Source: CAZSSM01 sp964609385 (GTDB lineage: Bacteria > Planctomycetota > Planctomycetia > Isosphaerales > Isosphaeraceae). Taken from it: 64,000 nt of DNA. Position 1 is the stretch's first letter. Every line of letters starts with the position of its first letter. The notes below the pieces were generated by a model. The model searched no databases. It worked only from the letters and a program-made list of their open reading frames with translations, and had not been told where the DNA came from. This document shows, piece by piece, positions 27,874 through 36,347 of the stretch. The translations under genes were made by a program, and so were the position numbers. The DNA lies in contig CAZSSM010000031.1 in NCBI GenBank assembly GCA_964609385.1, positions 6,742-70,741 on the forward strand, in the 5' to 3' direction.

Positions 27874-28675
27874 TCGTACGATCATATCCCCAGCATTCGC
27901 TAAAGACTCGGGAAATCAGGGCGTCACTCGCTCATGAGTGACACCCTGACACGGAAGATCGACCTCAAGAGCGGTCGTTCAAACCAGATTGGAAGGGATG
28001 CCTCAATCAAGTCCGGACGTCAGATCGATCGCAATCTTCTCCAAGGCTCCCGGGGCCAACCGGGACATGATCTGCTCAGCGTAACCTGGATCAAGCCCAA
28101 GTCCATATCGCCCGAGAACTTCTGATCTGAAACAGGGATACGAGAACCGGTCGCTCGGCGCACTCGATAGGGAGGCGGGAAACGATGCCGATTAGTGCAC
28201 TTATATAACAATAAATGCTCCAATTATCTCATGACAAACACGAAGTGCGACCTGCTGTTATCGGGCCCGGTCCTCGGCCGGGACCGTGTTTCCCCTGCCC
28301 GTTCCACGCACCGTATGGCATACCCGGGGAATCGATCCTGCTAGCTGAGAAGCTTCCGCCGTCACAAAGTGTTATCGAGTTGATGGTTACGAACGGAGCG
28401 TGGCATCGGCAAGGACCGGATTTCGTGAGGATTGGCGCCACTCCGTGTAAGGAATCCGGAGCCGGACGAATTTACTCCTAGGGATTGATCCACCCTGGCG
28501 AGGCCATCCGGACCGGCATCCGCCAAGCTCTCGAAGAATCGCCTGACCTCTCGAAAGATCAACGATAATTCTCGGACATCTAACAAGTGACAGATGTCCT
28601 CCAGGTCGGACTCCTTACGACGGGCGTGAAGACGAGCTTCGTCTTCCACGCGTACCGAACGCGGAGCGTATTCTC
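27874..28675. other. Long intergenic region before the ECF sigma gene
   Basis: About 800 bases. It has a terminator-like hairpin at 27916-27949, a 14-base palindrome over the upstream stop codon (27871-27884), a short AT-rich patch near 28195-28240, and a weaker hairpin at 28268-28286 (CGGTCC/GGACCG, followed by TGTTT). No gene could be supported; a 95-codon minus frame at 28362-28649 is only weakly protein-like. Confidence 0.4.
27916..27949 (+). terminator. Terminator-like hairpin after the FecR-like gene
   Basis: A 14-position stem (TCAGGG-GTCACTC with GAGTGAC-CCCTGA, one C/A mismatch) closes a 6-base loop, 43 bases past the stop. No T-tract. Confidence 0.55.
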
Positions 28676-29290
28676 ATGGTCGATCTTCCCGAGACCCGCC
28701 ACAGCCTCCTCATCCGTTTGCGTTCGATGGACGACACCACCGCCTGGGAAGAGTTCGTGGTCATCTACGAAGCGGCCATCTATCGCTTCGCTCGCTGCAA
28801 GGGGTTGCAACGAGCCGATGCCGAGGACGTCACCCAAGAGGTCTTGCAGGCAGTTTACGGTCGCCTTCCCGATTGGGAGTTGCGTGAAGGAGGCGGGAGT
28901 TTCCGAGCCTGGTTGTTCCGTGCGACCCGGAACCTCGCTGCCCGAACCTGGAACGACCGACATCGATACGTTCCATGGCGACACGACACGACAGGCGACG
29001 GAGAGGTCGACCACCTGCCGGACCCGAGTGCGGAGGACCAGACGCTCTTCGAGTTGGAATACCGCCGGGCGGTCTTCCACCGGGCCGCCGAACAGGTTCG
29101 CCACGAAGTCCGTTCCTCGACCTGGACCGCGTTCTGGATGACGGCGGTCGAGGGGGTCACAGCTGAAGAGACGGCTCGCCATCTGAAGATCTCGGTCGGT
29201 TCGGTCTACACCGCCAAGTGCCGCGTCCTCGCTCGAATGCGGGCGATGATCCGAGGTCTGGAGGCCGACGGTTCGTGTCGACCGACCTGA
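28676..29290 (+). CDS. ECF-type RNA polymerase sigma factor
   Basis: 204 residues. Region 2 spans about 18-85 (WEEFVVIYEAAIYRFARCKG, then DAEDVTQEVLQAVYGRLPDW), and region 4 about 135-190 (VEGVTAEETARHLKISVGSV as the HTH). The middle segment is longer than in typical ECFs, as in planctomycete groups. GGAG lies 9 bases before the ATG. Downstream on the same strand are a secreted protein and a kinase with a zinc-finger N-terminus that could be its anti-sigma partner. A broken inverted copy lies at 35171-35503. Confidence 0.9.
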   Translation: MVDLPETRHSLLIRLRSMDDTTAWEEFVVIYEAAIYRFARCKGLQRADAEDVTQEVLQAVYGRLPDWELREGGGSFRAWLFRATRNLAARTWNDRHRYVPWRHDTTGDGEVDHLPDPSAEDQTLFELEYRRAVFHRAAEQVRHEVRSSTWTAFWMTAVEGVTAEETARHLKISVGSVYTAKCRVLARMRAMIRGLEADGSCRPT

Positions 29291-29410
29291 ACTCCCCGCA
29301 TGTTCTGGACCCGAGTTCGCGTCGAGCGATTTCCCGAAGCAGTTCGTCGTGGGGTCTGGGGCGGTTAGGGCCGTTGCATACGTCACCACTCATCAAGAAA
29401 GGACCCTTTC

Positions 29411-30088
29411 ATGTTCATGTCGCGTTTCATCCCTCTCGTTCTCTTGACGATGCCCATCTTCGGTGTGAGCCACGTCTCGGCTCAGGACGAGGCGATCCGC
29501 CCCGACCTCGAGTCAAACGCTTCAAATCAAAATATAATCGATGGATCGATGGACTGGGTCGAGGACGTCCGGGGCAAAGGGGCTGTGAGCATCCGGGCTC
29601 GTGATGGGGACACTCTCATCCCGATCGACGGGCTGGAGTTCACCGATGGTGTCATCGAAGTGGACCTCCTCGGTCAGAGCGCCCCCCCGCAGAGCAACTT
29701 TCTGGGGATCGCCTTCCGAATCGCCGATCGCCGGACCTTCGACCTCGTCTATCTGCGGCCGTTCAATTTCCGGGCCGACGATCCTGTTCGCCGTTCCCAT
29801 GCCATCCAGTATGTCTCGGAACCCCGATTCGGCTGGTCGGTGCTCCGTCAAGAATCACCGGGGACGTACGAGAGCGCGCTCGATCCAGCCCCTGATGGTG
29901 ATGACTGGGTCCACCTCCGACTGGAGATCGAGAAGCCAACAGTACGTGTCTACGTCGATGGCGCGTCGGAGCCGAGTCTCGTGGTTGAGGAGTTGAGCGA
30001 CCGCGCGGGGGGTGGGTTGGGCCTTTGGGTCGGACCCGGAGAAGGGGGGCACTTTGCCAATCTGCAAATCGAACCGGCCAGCCGTTGA
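29411..30088 (+). CDS. Secreted jelly-roll protein (LamG / 3-keto-disaccharide hydrolase-like)
   Basis: 225 residues. A signal peptide of 24 residues ends in VSA before QDE. The mature part is a single beta-sandwich: FTDGVIEVDLLGQ, FLGIAFRIADRRTFDLVYLR, WVHLRLEIEKPTVRVYVDG and GGGLGLWVGPGEGGHFANLQ. That order matches the concanavalin-like fold shared by LamG and the DUF1080/3-keto-disaccharide hydrolase family. It sits between the sigma factor (120 bases upstream) and the receptor kinase (79 bases downstream), and may sense a glycan for them (inference). AAAGGA precedes the ATG. Confidence 0.75.
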   Translation: MFMSRFIPLVLLTMPIFGVSHVSAQDEAIRPDLESNASNQNIIDGSMDWVEDVRGKGAVSIRARDGDTLIPIDGLEFTDGVIEVDLLGQSAPPQSNFLGIAFRIADRRTFDLVYLRPFNFRADDPVRRSHAIQYVSEPRFGWSVLRQESPGTYESALDPAPDGDDWVHLRLEIEKPTVRVYVDGASEPSLVVEELSDRAGGGLGLWVGPGEGGHFANLQIEPASR

Positions 30089-30167
30089 ACGAACTGAAGG
30101 TGGCGCGACGCGTCGTACGCCTCCATGCTCACGAACTCTTGCAACCCGAGGAGAACGAGGTGGTCTC

Positions 30168-32783
30168 ATGGAACAACATCTCTCATGTTGCGACACGGCA
30201 CGACTGGAACGGCTCTTGGCCGAGGAACTCGAAGGCGTCGAAGCGGACGAAGTCCGCAATCACTTGGAATCGTGTGAGCCTTGCCGACGACGGCTCGAAG
30301 ACCTCGCTGGAGAAGGGGGCTGGTGGGAAGATGTCCGAGAACTCCTCAACGCGGATCTCACGCCGTGCCATGAGACTCACGCAGTGTCGACACGCGACCG
30401 GGTCGAGGCCACGGGGATCGTCGCGCGGTTGGCACCAACGGACGACCCGACGAAGCTGGGCCGCCTGGGGAGCCATGAAGTCAGTGGTGTCATCGGTCTC
30501 GGCGGTGCCGGGGTTGTCCTCAAGGCAACCGACCCCCACTTGAATCGCCAGGTCGCCATCAAGGTCTTGCTCCCGACGCTGGCACACGGTTCAGCGGCCC
30601 GGCGGCGTTTCCAGCGTGAGGCCCGCGCCATCGCGGCGATCACTCACCAACACGTCGTCCCGATCTTTGCAGTCGACGAGTTCGACGGCTTGCCCTACAT
30701 CGTCATGCACTATGTGGCGGGGGGGGCCCTCCAGCAAAGAATCGACCGTCAGGCCCCGTTGTCGGTCCTGGAGATCGTCCGAATCGGTGCCCAGGTGGCT
30801 CGTGGCCTGGCCGCCGCTCACGAGCAGGGAGTGATCCACCGAGACATCAAGCCGGCAAACATCCTGCTGGAGGAGACGGTGGACCGGGTCCTGGTCAGCG
30901 ACTTTGGCCTCGCTCGGGTCCTGGACGATGCATCGACACATCACAGTGGCGTGATTTCCGGAACTCCGCGGTATATGTCACCGGAACAGTGTCGTGGGGA
31001 GGTGGCCGACTTTCGCTCCGATCTCTTCAGCCTGGGGGCGGTCATGTACGCGATGGCCACCGGTCGGGCCCCCTTCCGCGCCGAGACCGCCCTGGGAGTG
31101 ATCCGCAAGGTCTGCGATGAGGATCCCAGCCCCCTGCGAACGATCAATCCCGAGATCCCCGAGTGGTTGGACGCGTTCGTCATGCGGTTGCTGGAGAAGG
31201 ACAGGGACCAGCGATTCGGACGAGCGGAAGACGTTGCCGATTTGCTCACCCGGGAACTCTCGCACCTCCAGAATCCGACGGCGGTCCCCGAGCCGACTCG
31301 GGCATGGACTCGAGGTTCCCGGTCACGTGCGCCGGGTTGGGTTCATGGGACGATGCGGCGGCGTCATATCGTCCCGGCCGGCGTGGGCATCAGTCTCGTT
31401 GCCCTGATCCTTGCTGGGGTCTTCTGGGCGACGCGACCCCAGGAAGAACCGAGTGCCCCCAACGTCCCCTGGTCGCCGAGCCCGCCGAGTTCGGCGGACG
31501 CTCCGGATCGCTGGCCCGCCGGCGAAGGGTCCGACGACGATGAAACAAGTGATGCCGAGCCTCGCTGGTCATCGGATCGGGCGATCCCATCCAATTATGC
31601 GAAAGGATGGGCCGAACCCGCGGGACGAATCACCAAGGTGGTCCCGGCCCGGACGGACGGGCTCGTGAAGCTTGCCGTCGACCGTGGTGACTGGATGATG
31701 CCCACGATGGACGACGAGACCACTTCGAGGAACGTGAATCGTGGCATCACGATTCCATCGCCTTCGGCTCCTTCAGGTTCAGCGGACGAGGCTGACCGAT
31801 GGCCCGAGTTCGAGGATCGGCTCACCAAAGTGTTCATGGTCCGACCCGGGGGAACCCTGAACGTCGTGGCCGATCGGGGCAGCATTACGATCCAGACGGT
31901 CGACGACGACGTCGTCACCGTGGAAGTCACACGCCGTGTCGCTGCGGAGGACCAAGAAGCTGCCGCAAAGATCTTGAAACGCCACACCATTGCCTTTGAG
32001 CAGGATGGACCCAATGTGGCCGTCCGCGGAGCCATGATTCCCTTCGAGGACCAAGAGATCAAGGTCTCGGGCCTGGAGATCACGGCCGAGGTACGAGAAG
32101 CAGTGCGTGAGATCTTGAACCGTCGGATGCGGGATGTCGCGTATCGCATCACGTTACCGCAGTCCTACGACGTCGAGCTGACGACGGCGGGGGGGAGAAT
32201 CCAAGTGCCCGACTTGGATGGCCAGGTCCGTGTGGAGACGGCTGGCGGGAATCTGGACTTGGGCGAGATCACGGGGGTGGTCTGGGCGCGGACATCGGGA
32301 GGAAGCGTCGACCTCGATGGATCCGGCGCGCGGGCGGAACTCCGGACGTCGGGAGGATCGATCCGGGCGGGCGATATCAACGGGTCCCTTGTTGCCCATA
32401 CATCCGGCGGGAGCATCCGTGTCGGTCACGTTCGCGGTCCGGTCTCCGCCAAAACCGGAGGTGGGGGCATTTCCATTTCGGGAGCGGAAGGGGCAGTCGA
32501 AGCGATGACTTCAGGCGGGAGCATCGTCGCGACCATCACGAAGCAGCCCGAAGAGGACTGTCGGTTCGTGACCAACGGGGGAAGCATCCGTGTCTGGCTC
32601 GCAAGAGAACTCGCGTTAGACATCGATGCCCACGCCCATGAAGGAATCGTCAGTGCTCCATTCGTCCGCAATGATCGGCGCAGAGACCGCTTGCAGACCG
32701 CACTGGCGGGGGGTGGTCCGACGATGCTCTTGCGGACTTCGGCGGGCTCGATTCGTTTGGGATACACGGAGGACGATCGCTGA
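30168..32783 (+). CDS. Zinc-finger / Ser-Thr kinase / TM / DUF4097-like receptor protein
   Basis: 871 residues from the ATG at 30168 (GAGGTGG upstream); the longer open frame is not used because it would overlap the previous gene. N-terminal His32-x3-Cys36-x2-Cys39 is a ZASC-type anti-sigma finger. The Hanks kinase domain spans about 100-365, with GLGGAGVV glycine loop, VAIKVL Lys132, HRDIKPANI Asp226 and DFG 245-247. A basic stretch and one membrane helix at about 401-421 follow. A disordered linker leads to a right-handed repeat domain from about 560, with GGS motifs about every 17-20 residues (RTSGGSVDLDGSG, HTSGGSIRVGHVRG), matching the DUF4097 putative adhesin family. It could link an outer-surface signal to kinase activity and to the ECF sigma factor. 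Confidence 0.85.
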   Translation: MEQHLSCCDTARLERLLAEELEGVEADEVRNHLESCEPCRRRLEDLAGEGGWWEDVRELLNADLTPCHETHAVSTRDRVEATGIVARLAPTDDPTKLGRLGSHEVSGVIGLGGAGVVLKATDPHLNRQVAIKVLLPTLAHGSAARRRFQREARAIAAITHQHVVPIFAVDEFDGLPYIVMHYVAGGALQQRIDRQAPLSVLEIVRIGAQVARGLAAAHEQGVIHRDIKPANILLEETVDRVLVSDFGLARVLDDASTHHSGVISGTPRYMSPEQCRGEVADFRSDLFSLGAVMYAMATGRAPFRAETALGVIRKVCDEDPSPLRTINPEIPEWLDAFVMRLLEKDRDQRFGRAEDVADLLTRELSHLQNPTAVPEPTRAWTRGSRSRAPGWVHGTMRRRHIVPAGVGISLVALILAGVFWATRPQEEPSAPNVPWSPSPPSSADAPDRWPAGEGSDDDETSDAEPRWSSDRAIPSNYAKGWAEPAGRITKVVPARTDGLVKLAVDRGDWMMPTMDDETTSRNVNRGITIPSPSAPSGSADEADRWPEFEDRLTKVFMVRPGGTLNVVADRGSITIQTVDDDVVTVEVTRRVAAEDQEAAAKILKRHTIAFEQDGPNVAVRGAMIPFEDQEIKVSGLEITAEVREAVREILNRRMRDVAYRITLPQSYDVELTTAGGRIQVPDLDGQVRVETAGGNLDLGEITGVVWARTSGGSVDLDGSGARAELRTSGGSIRAGDINGSLVAHTSGGSIRVGHVRGPVSAKTGGGGISISGAEGAVEAMTSGGSIVATITKQPEEDCRFVTNGGSIRVWLARELALDIDAHAHEGIVSAPFVRNDRRRDRLQTALAGGGPTMLLRTSAGSIRLGYTEDDR

Positions 32784-32795
32784 AATCGTCCTCCG
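32767..32795 (+). terminator. Terminator hairpin overlapping the receptor-kinase stop codon
   Basis: An 11-bp perfect stem, CGGAGGACGAT with ATCGTCCTCCG, has a 7-base loop that contains the TGA stop of the receptor-kinase gene. A second GC hairpin (CGGGCC/GGCCCG) at 32820-32839 is followed by TGTTT. Confidence 0.55.
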
Positions 32796-33106
32796 CGAAG
32801 ATCCTCCGTTCGGGGGAACCGGGCCAGACCGGGGGCCCGTGTTTGAGGCGACCAAAGGGTTCGGGGCCCAGGCGGCTGCATGGGTCCCGTTCCGCAACGC
32901 GCTGCCCATCCGCTTCGACATGCCTCCGAGATCCGGCAGTCATATCGAAGCCTTCGGCGCAAGATCTCAGCGAATCCGACGTGTTCCGATAAGAGAGGCA
33001 CGCGATTCCCACGTCTGTGACGGAGTCCACCTGTTGCCGACGAGGAAGCGCTCCTACAATCCGTCACCCACAAGAACCGCCTTCAACATACGACGAGACA
33101 ACACTA
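32796..33106. other. Intergenic region before the CBM9/beta-lactamase gene
   Basis: About 310 bases. It holds the GC-rich hairpin at 32820-32839 and probably the promoter of the next gene. The open frame that runs back to 33017 is not protein-like before 33107. Nothing else seen. Confidence 0.4.
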
Positions 33107-35131
33107 ATGGCCAAAGCACATTGCACCAGTCATCCTCAACCGCATTGGACAGTTCGCCATGCGTTATCCGTGCTCTCCGCCGCTCTCTTCGCGCAAGCGC
33201 CTAGCTACGGCCACAACGACCACGCCTTCGTGGCTGCGGCGATGCCGGAAGTCCGCGTTGACGGCGACCTCTCGGACTGGCCCGAGTCCGACTCTTACCC
33301 CATCTCGACCGTATACATGTTCGATGGCCACCCCGACACGCCCGACTTCACGGGGCGTTTCCGCGTTGGGTGCAATTACGAGGGCAACGCCCTCTTCGTA
33401 GCGGTCGAAGTAGAAGACGACACGTTCGTTTTCGACGCCCCCGATGATATCTGGAGCTCTCGCGATGCGTGCGAAATCTTCCTCGTGGCCGACCACGACA
33501 CCCAATTCCGAGTCCCACTGCAATTCGTATATCGAGACAAGCCTGCCATTGCGAACGGATGGGCTTCGGACGCGGACCCCAGCGACACGTTCATGGTCTC
33601 GCGACGCGCGAATGGTTCCCGCGTTACATACGAGTGGCGAATTGCGTTAAATTTTCTGCAGGAACAACATTTATCTTTGAAAAAAGGGGCGATCTTCGGA
33701 TTCGACGTCGCCTATGTCGATAGGGATTCGGCCACCGACCTGTCTGTTCTCAGTTCCTCGCCCGGGGGCGCCAAACACAAATCCTCGTTGGAGCACGGCG
33801 ATCTCGTGATCCCGCCGGAAGGCGGTTCCATGGGCCGCGTTCGAGGCCGCGTGCAAATCATTCCGCCGAGGCCAAACCAAGACTACCCACCCGTCGCGTT
33901 GCAATCGAGCGACGCATCGCGGATCTTTCGTCAGGTCGAGTGCGACGACTTGGGTTTCTATGAAGCGATTCTGCCCACAGGCGCGTATGCAGTAAGTCCT
34001 GTTGACAGCATTTCTTTGCGCGTTTCCGACGACCACCAGGTCCACTTCACGGTGGATTCTTCGGGCAAGACCGTTCCACCGCAACTGCCGTTACGAACCC
34101 TGGATCCGCCGGACATCATCCCCGAGAGGGGGATGCTCTGGCAGGATACGTTCGACGAAGCTGGACTAGACGAGTTTGTCCGATCTTATATGAGCTACTA
34201 TAGGATTCCAGGGTTGTCACTCGCAGTCGTCAAGGACGGTCGTGTCATCTATTCCAAGGGACATGGTGTAAAAGATCGCACGACTATGCGTCCTGTGGCT
34301 GATACGACCATCTTCGAAACGGCATCGATGACGAAGCCCGTCTTTGCCTACGCTATCTGCCGCCTGGTTGAGCGTGGGGTGATCGATCTGGATAAACCTC
34401 TCTATGAGTATTTGCCCAACGACGACCTTGCCGATGACGAGCGATACAAGCTCATCACAGCGCGGCTCGTTCTATGCCACCGCACCGGCCTGCCGAACTG
34501 GCGTGAGGGGCCGCTCACGATCGGCTTCACGCCGGGGACCGGCCAGAGCTATTCGGGCGAGGCCTACGGATACCTCGCGGCGGTCGCCAGCCACCTCACC
34601 GGAAAGAGCATTGAAGAATTGATGCAAGACGAAGTCTTCGAGCCACTTGGCATCGAGAACACACACCTCACGTGGACTGCGCTTGCAGACGAAGAGATCA
34701 CAGCGCTGCCCCATAGCCGAAAGAACAGCCCGATCGTGAAGTCGCAATGGAGCGAGCCGTGGGTGGCCGGGTGCTTACAGACCGACGCGGGGAATTTCGC
34801 AAAGTTCATCGCCGCAGTAATCGATGTGCGCGGGTTATCTAAGTCAATGCATGAAGAGATGTTGCGACCACAAGCAAATCTCCCCGAAGATTCCGACGAT
34901 CAGAACTTCGGGCTTGGCTTCGTTGTGGGCACGTCGCCCTTTGGCACGTATTACGGACATGGTGGACAAAACCGAGGGTTTACGAGCGCCTTCGAGATTC
35001 TCAAAGAAGCAAGGTGCGGTTACGTGTTCATGGTAAATAACTATCAGGGTCCGTTGCTTCACGACGCGCTCAAAGCGTATCTCGTCACCGGCCGGGATCG
35101 TCCTTCGAAGGCGAACGGGTCGGCGTTGTAA
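33107..35131 (+). CDS. Exported CBM9-like + beta-lactamase-fold serine hydrolase
   Basis: 674 residues. A hydrophobic N-terminal stretch (about 15-35) suggests export. Residues 48-235 are a CBM9-like sugar-binding domain (RVDGDLSDWPESD, GCNYEGNALFVAVEVEDDTF, DACEIFLVADHD). From about 345 comes a class-C beta-lactamase/penicillin-binding esterase fold: ETASMTKP gives Ser407-x-x-Lys410, SYSGEAYG is the Tyr motif and YGHGGQNRG the third. Such domains usually act as esterases or D-Ala-D-Ala peptidases rather than true beta-lactamases. Codon usage and A/T runs (for example near 33640-33690) differ from neighbours, hinting at acquisition. No clear SD precedes the ATG. Confidence 0.8.
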   Translation: MAKAHCTSHPQPHWTVRHALSVLSAALFAQAPSYGHNDHAFVAAAMPEVRVDGDLSDWPESDSYPISTVYMFDGHPDTPDFTGRFRVGCNYEGNALFVAVEVEDDTFVFDAPDDIWSSRDACEIFLVADHDTQFRVPLQFVYRDKPAIANGWASDADPSDTFMVSRRANGSRVTYEWRIALNFLQEQHLSLKKGAIFGFDVAYVDRDSATDLSVLSSSPGGAKHKSSLEHGDLVIPPEGGSMGRVRGRVQIIPPRPNQDYPPVALQSSDASRIFRQVECDDLGFYEAILPTGAYAVSPVDSISLRVSDDHQVHFTVDSSGKTVPPQLPLRTLDPPDIIPERGMLWQDTFDEAGLDEFVRSYMSYYRIPGLSLAVVKDGRVIYSKGHGVKDRTTMRPVADTTIFETASMTKPVFAYAICRLVERGVIDLDKPLYEYLPNDDLADDERYKLITARLVLCHRTGLPNWREGPLTIGFTPGTGQSYSGEAYGYLAAVASHLTGKSIEELMQDEVFEPLGIENTHLTWTALADEEITALPHSRKNSPIVKSQWSEPWVAGCLQTDAGNFAKFIAAVIDVRGLSKSMHEEMLRPQANLPEDSDDQNFGLGFVVGTSPFGTYYGHGGQNRGFTSAFEILKEARCGYVFMVNNYQGPLLHDALKAYLVTGRDRPSKANGSAL

Positions 35132-35170
35132 CTACGTCGGCAGACCGCCGTCGTATTCGACATGGCCCGT

Positions 35171-35503
35171 CCGCCTCCATCGCTCGGATCATCGCCCGTA
35201 TCCGAGCCAGGACGCGGCACTTGGCGGTATAGACCGAACCGACCGAGATCTTCAGATGGCCGGCCGCCTCTTCAGCTGTGACCCCCTCGACCGCCGTCAT
35301 CCAGAACACGTTCCAGGTCGTGCAACGGACTTCGTGGCGAACCTGTTCGGCGGCCCGGTGGAAGACCGCCCGGCGGTATTCCAACTCGAAGAGCGTCTCG
35401 TCCTCCGCACTCGGGTCCGGCAGGTGGTCGACCTCTCCGTCACCCGTTGTGTCGTGTCGCCACGGAACGAATCGATGTCGGTCGTTCTAGGTTCGGGCGG
35501 AGG
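35171..35503 (-). pseudogene. Broken inverted partial copy of the ECF sigma gene
   Basis: Read on the minus strand this matches the last 110 or so codons of the ECF gene at 28676-29290 almost throughout (FHRAAEQVRHEVR, VTAEEAAGHLKISVGSVYTA, CRVLARIRAMIRAMEADGPC). The codon after RT, TGG (Trp) in the intact gene, is TAG here, and similarity stops just upstream, so the region-2 half is missing. At the other end the frame runs on past the normal stop. The last 99 codons could in theory still be translated, but this would be only region 4. Confidence 0.85.
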
Positions 35504-35510
35504 GCAACGG

Positions 35511-35818
35511 ACCGGCCCCAGTGCGGTCGACCGTCGCAAGCCTGGCACGAAGCAGACGGTCATGACCGATGCTAATGGGATCCCGTTGGCGATGACCCAT
35601 GACCAGGCCAGCGGCCCGGATGTAAAGACCTGGGAACCGCCCCTCGAAGCGGTCCCGCCGGGCCGGGGCCAGCTGGGTCATCCCCAGCGATGACCAATGA
35701 GCCTGGACGCCAACCGGGGCTTCGACAACCGGGCGTTGCGTCAGCGGTTACAACGACTAGAGATCCGACCGAAGATCGCCCGCCGCCGCACCCAGCACGA
35801 CAGCGGTTTGGGTCGGGT
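35511..35818 (+). mobile_element. IS5-family-like transposase remnant
   Basis: Two consecutive plus-strand pieces resemble an IS5-type DDE transposase. The first is TGPSAVDRRKPGTKQTVMTD with ANGIPLA (first catalytic Asp region), ending in a stop after GRGQLGHPQR. The second, a different frame from about 35697, is DANRGFDNRALRQRLQRLEI with RPKIARR. The N-terminal third and the RWVVER end are missing, no terminal inverted repeats are visible, and the reading frame is broken. It lies directly against the sigma pseudogene. Confidence 0.7.
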
Positions 35819-35823
35819 CGCTG

Positions 35824-36250
35824 GGTCAGCGATCCGACGATGCGAAGGGTCAGGGTATAATTGCCCGAGCCGAGGTTGGTCTGCGTGGCGAGGAACTGAA
35901 TCGTGCCGGGTTCTTGCTTGGTGACGAGACTGCCGAGGATCGGCAGGCCGTTGGGGCCGGTTAGGACAACATCAGCCAGGCCATTGCCGACGAGGTTGAT
36001 CGTGGAGGTGTCGAAGACTTCATTAAACTGAGCGATTAAACCCGGTGGTCGTGGGTGTGATCGCAACCACCTGGAGCTTGTTAACCTCGACGGCTCCGAT
36101 GTCGACTTGTCCATTGAAGCGATCGAACGGGGCCCCATGCTGATCGGTTGTCAAGGTTCGCGTCTTAATCACCCAAGGCGAGTGCATCGTCACCGGCATC
36201 GAGGGCGGAGCTTCCGGCCAGGGGATCGCCTCAAAGCCCGAGCCTTGCAT
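35824..36250 (-). pseudogene. Frameshifted remnant of a choice-of-anchor/Ig-like surface protein
   Basis: Read on the minus strand the first part (TTDQHGAPFDRFNGQVDIGA, then VEVNKLQVVAITPT) looks like the end of a polymorphic outer-membrane/choice-of-anchor-type surface protein. After a shift at the TTAAA run (36036-36040) the other frame continues as AQFNEVFDTSTINLVGNGLA and NYTLTLRIVGS, a Big_5-type Ig-like domain. Removing one A in that run would join them. Both ends are truncated; the downstream end abuts the transposase remnant. Confidence 0.6.
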
Positions 36251-36347
36251 CAGACGTTGGGTGCGTTTGCAGTTATCCGTGTGCCGTCACAGGCCAACCA
36301 AAAGCATACATTCACCATGATCTATAAATGTTAGTTTGCAGTATCAG

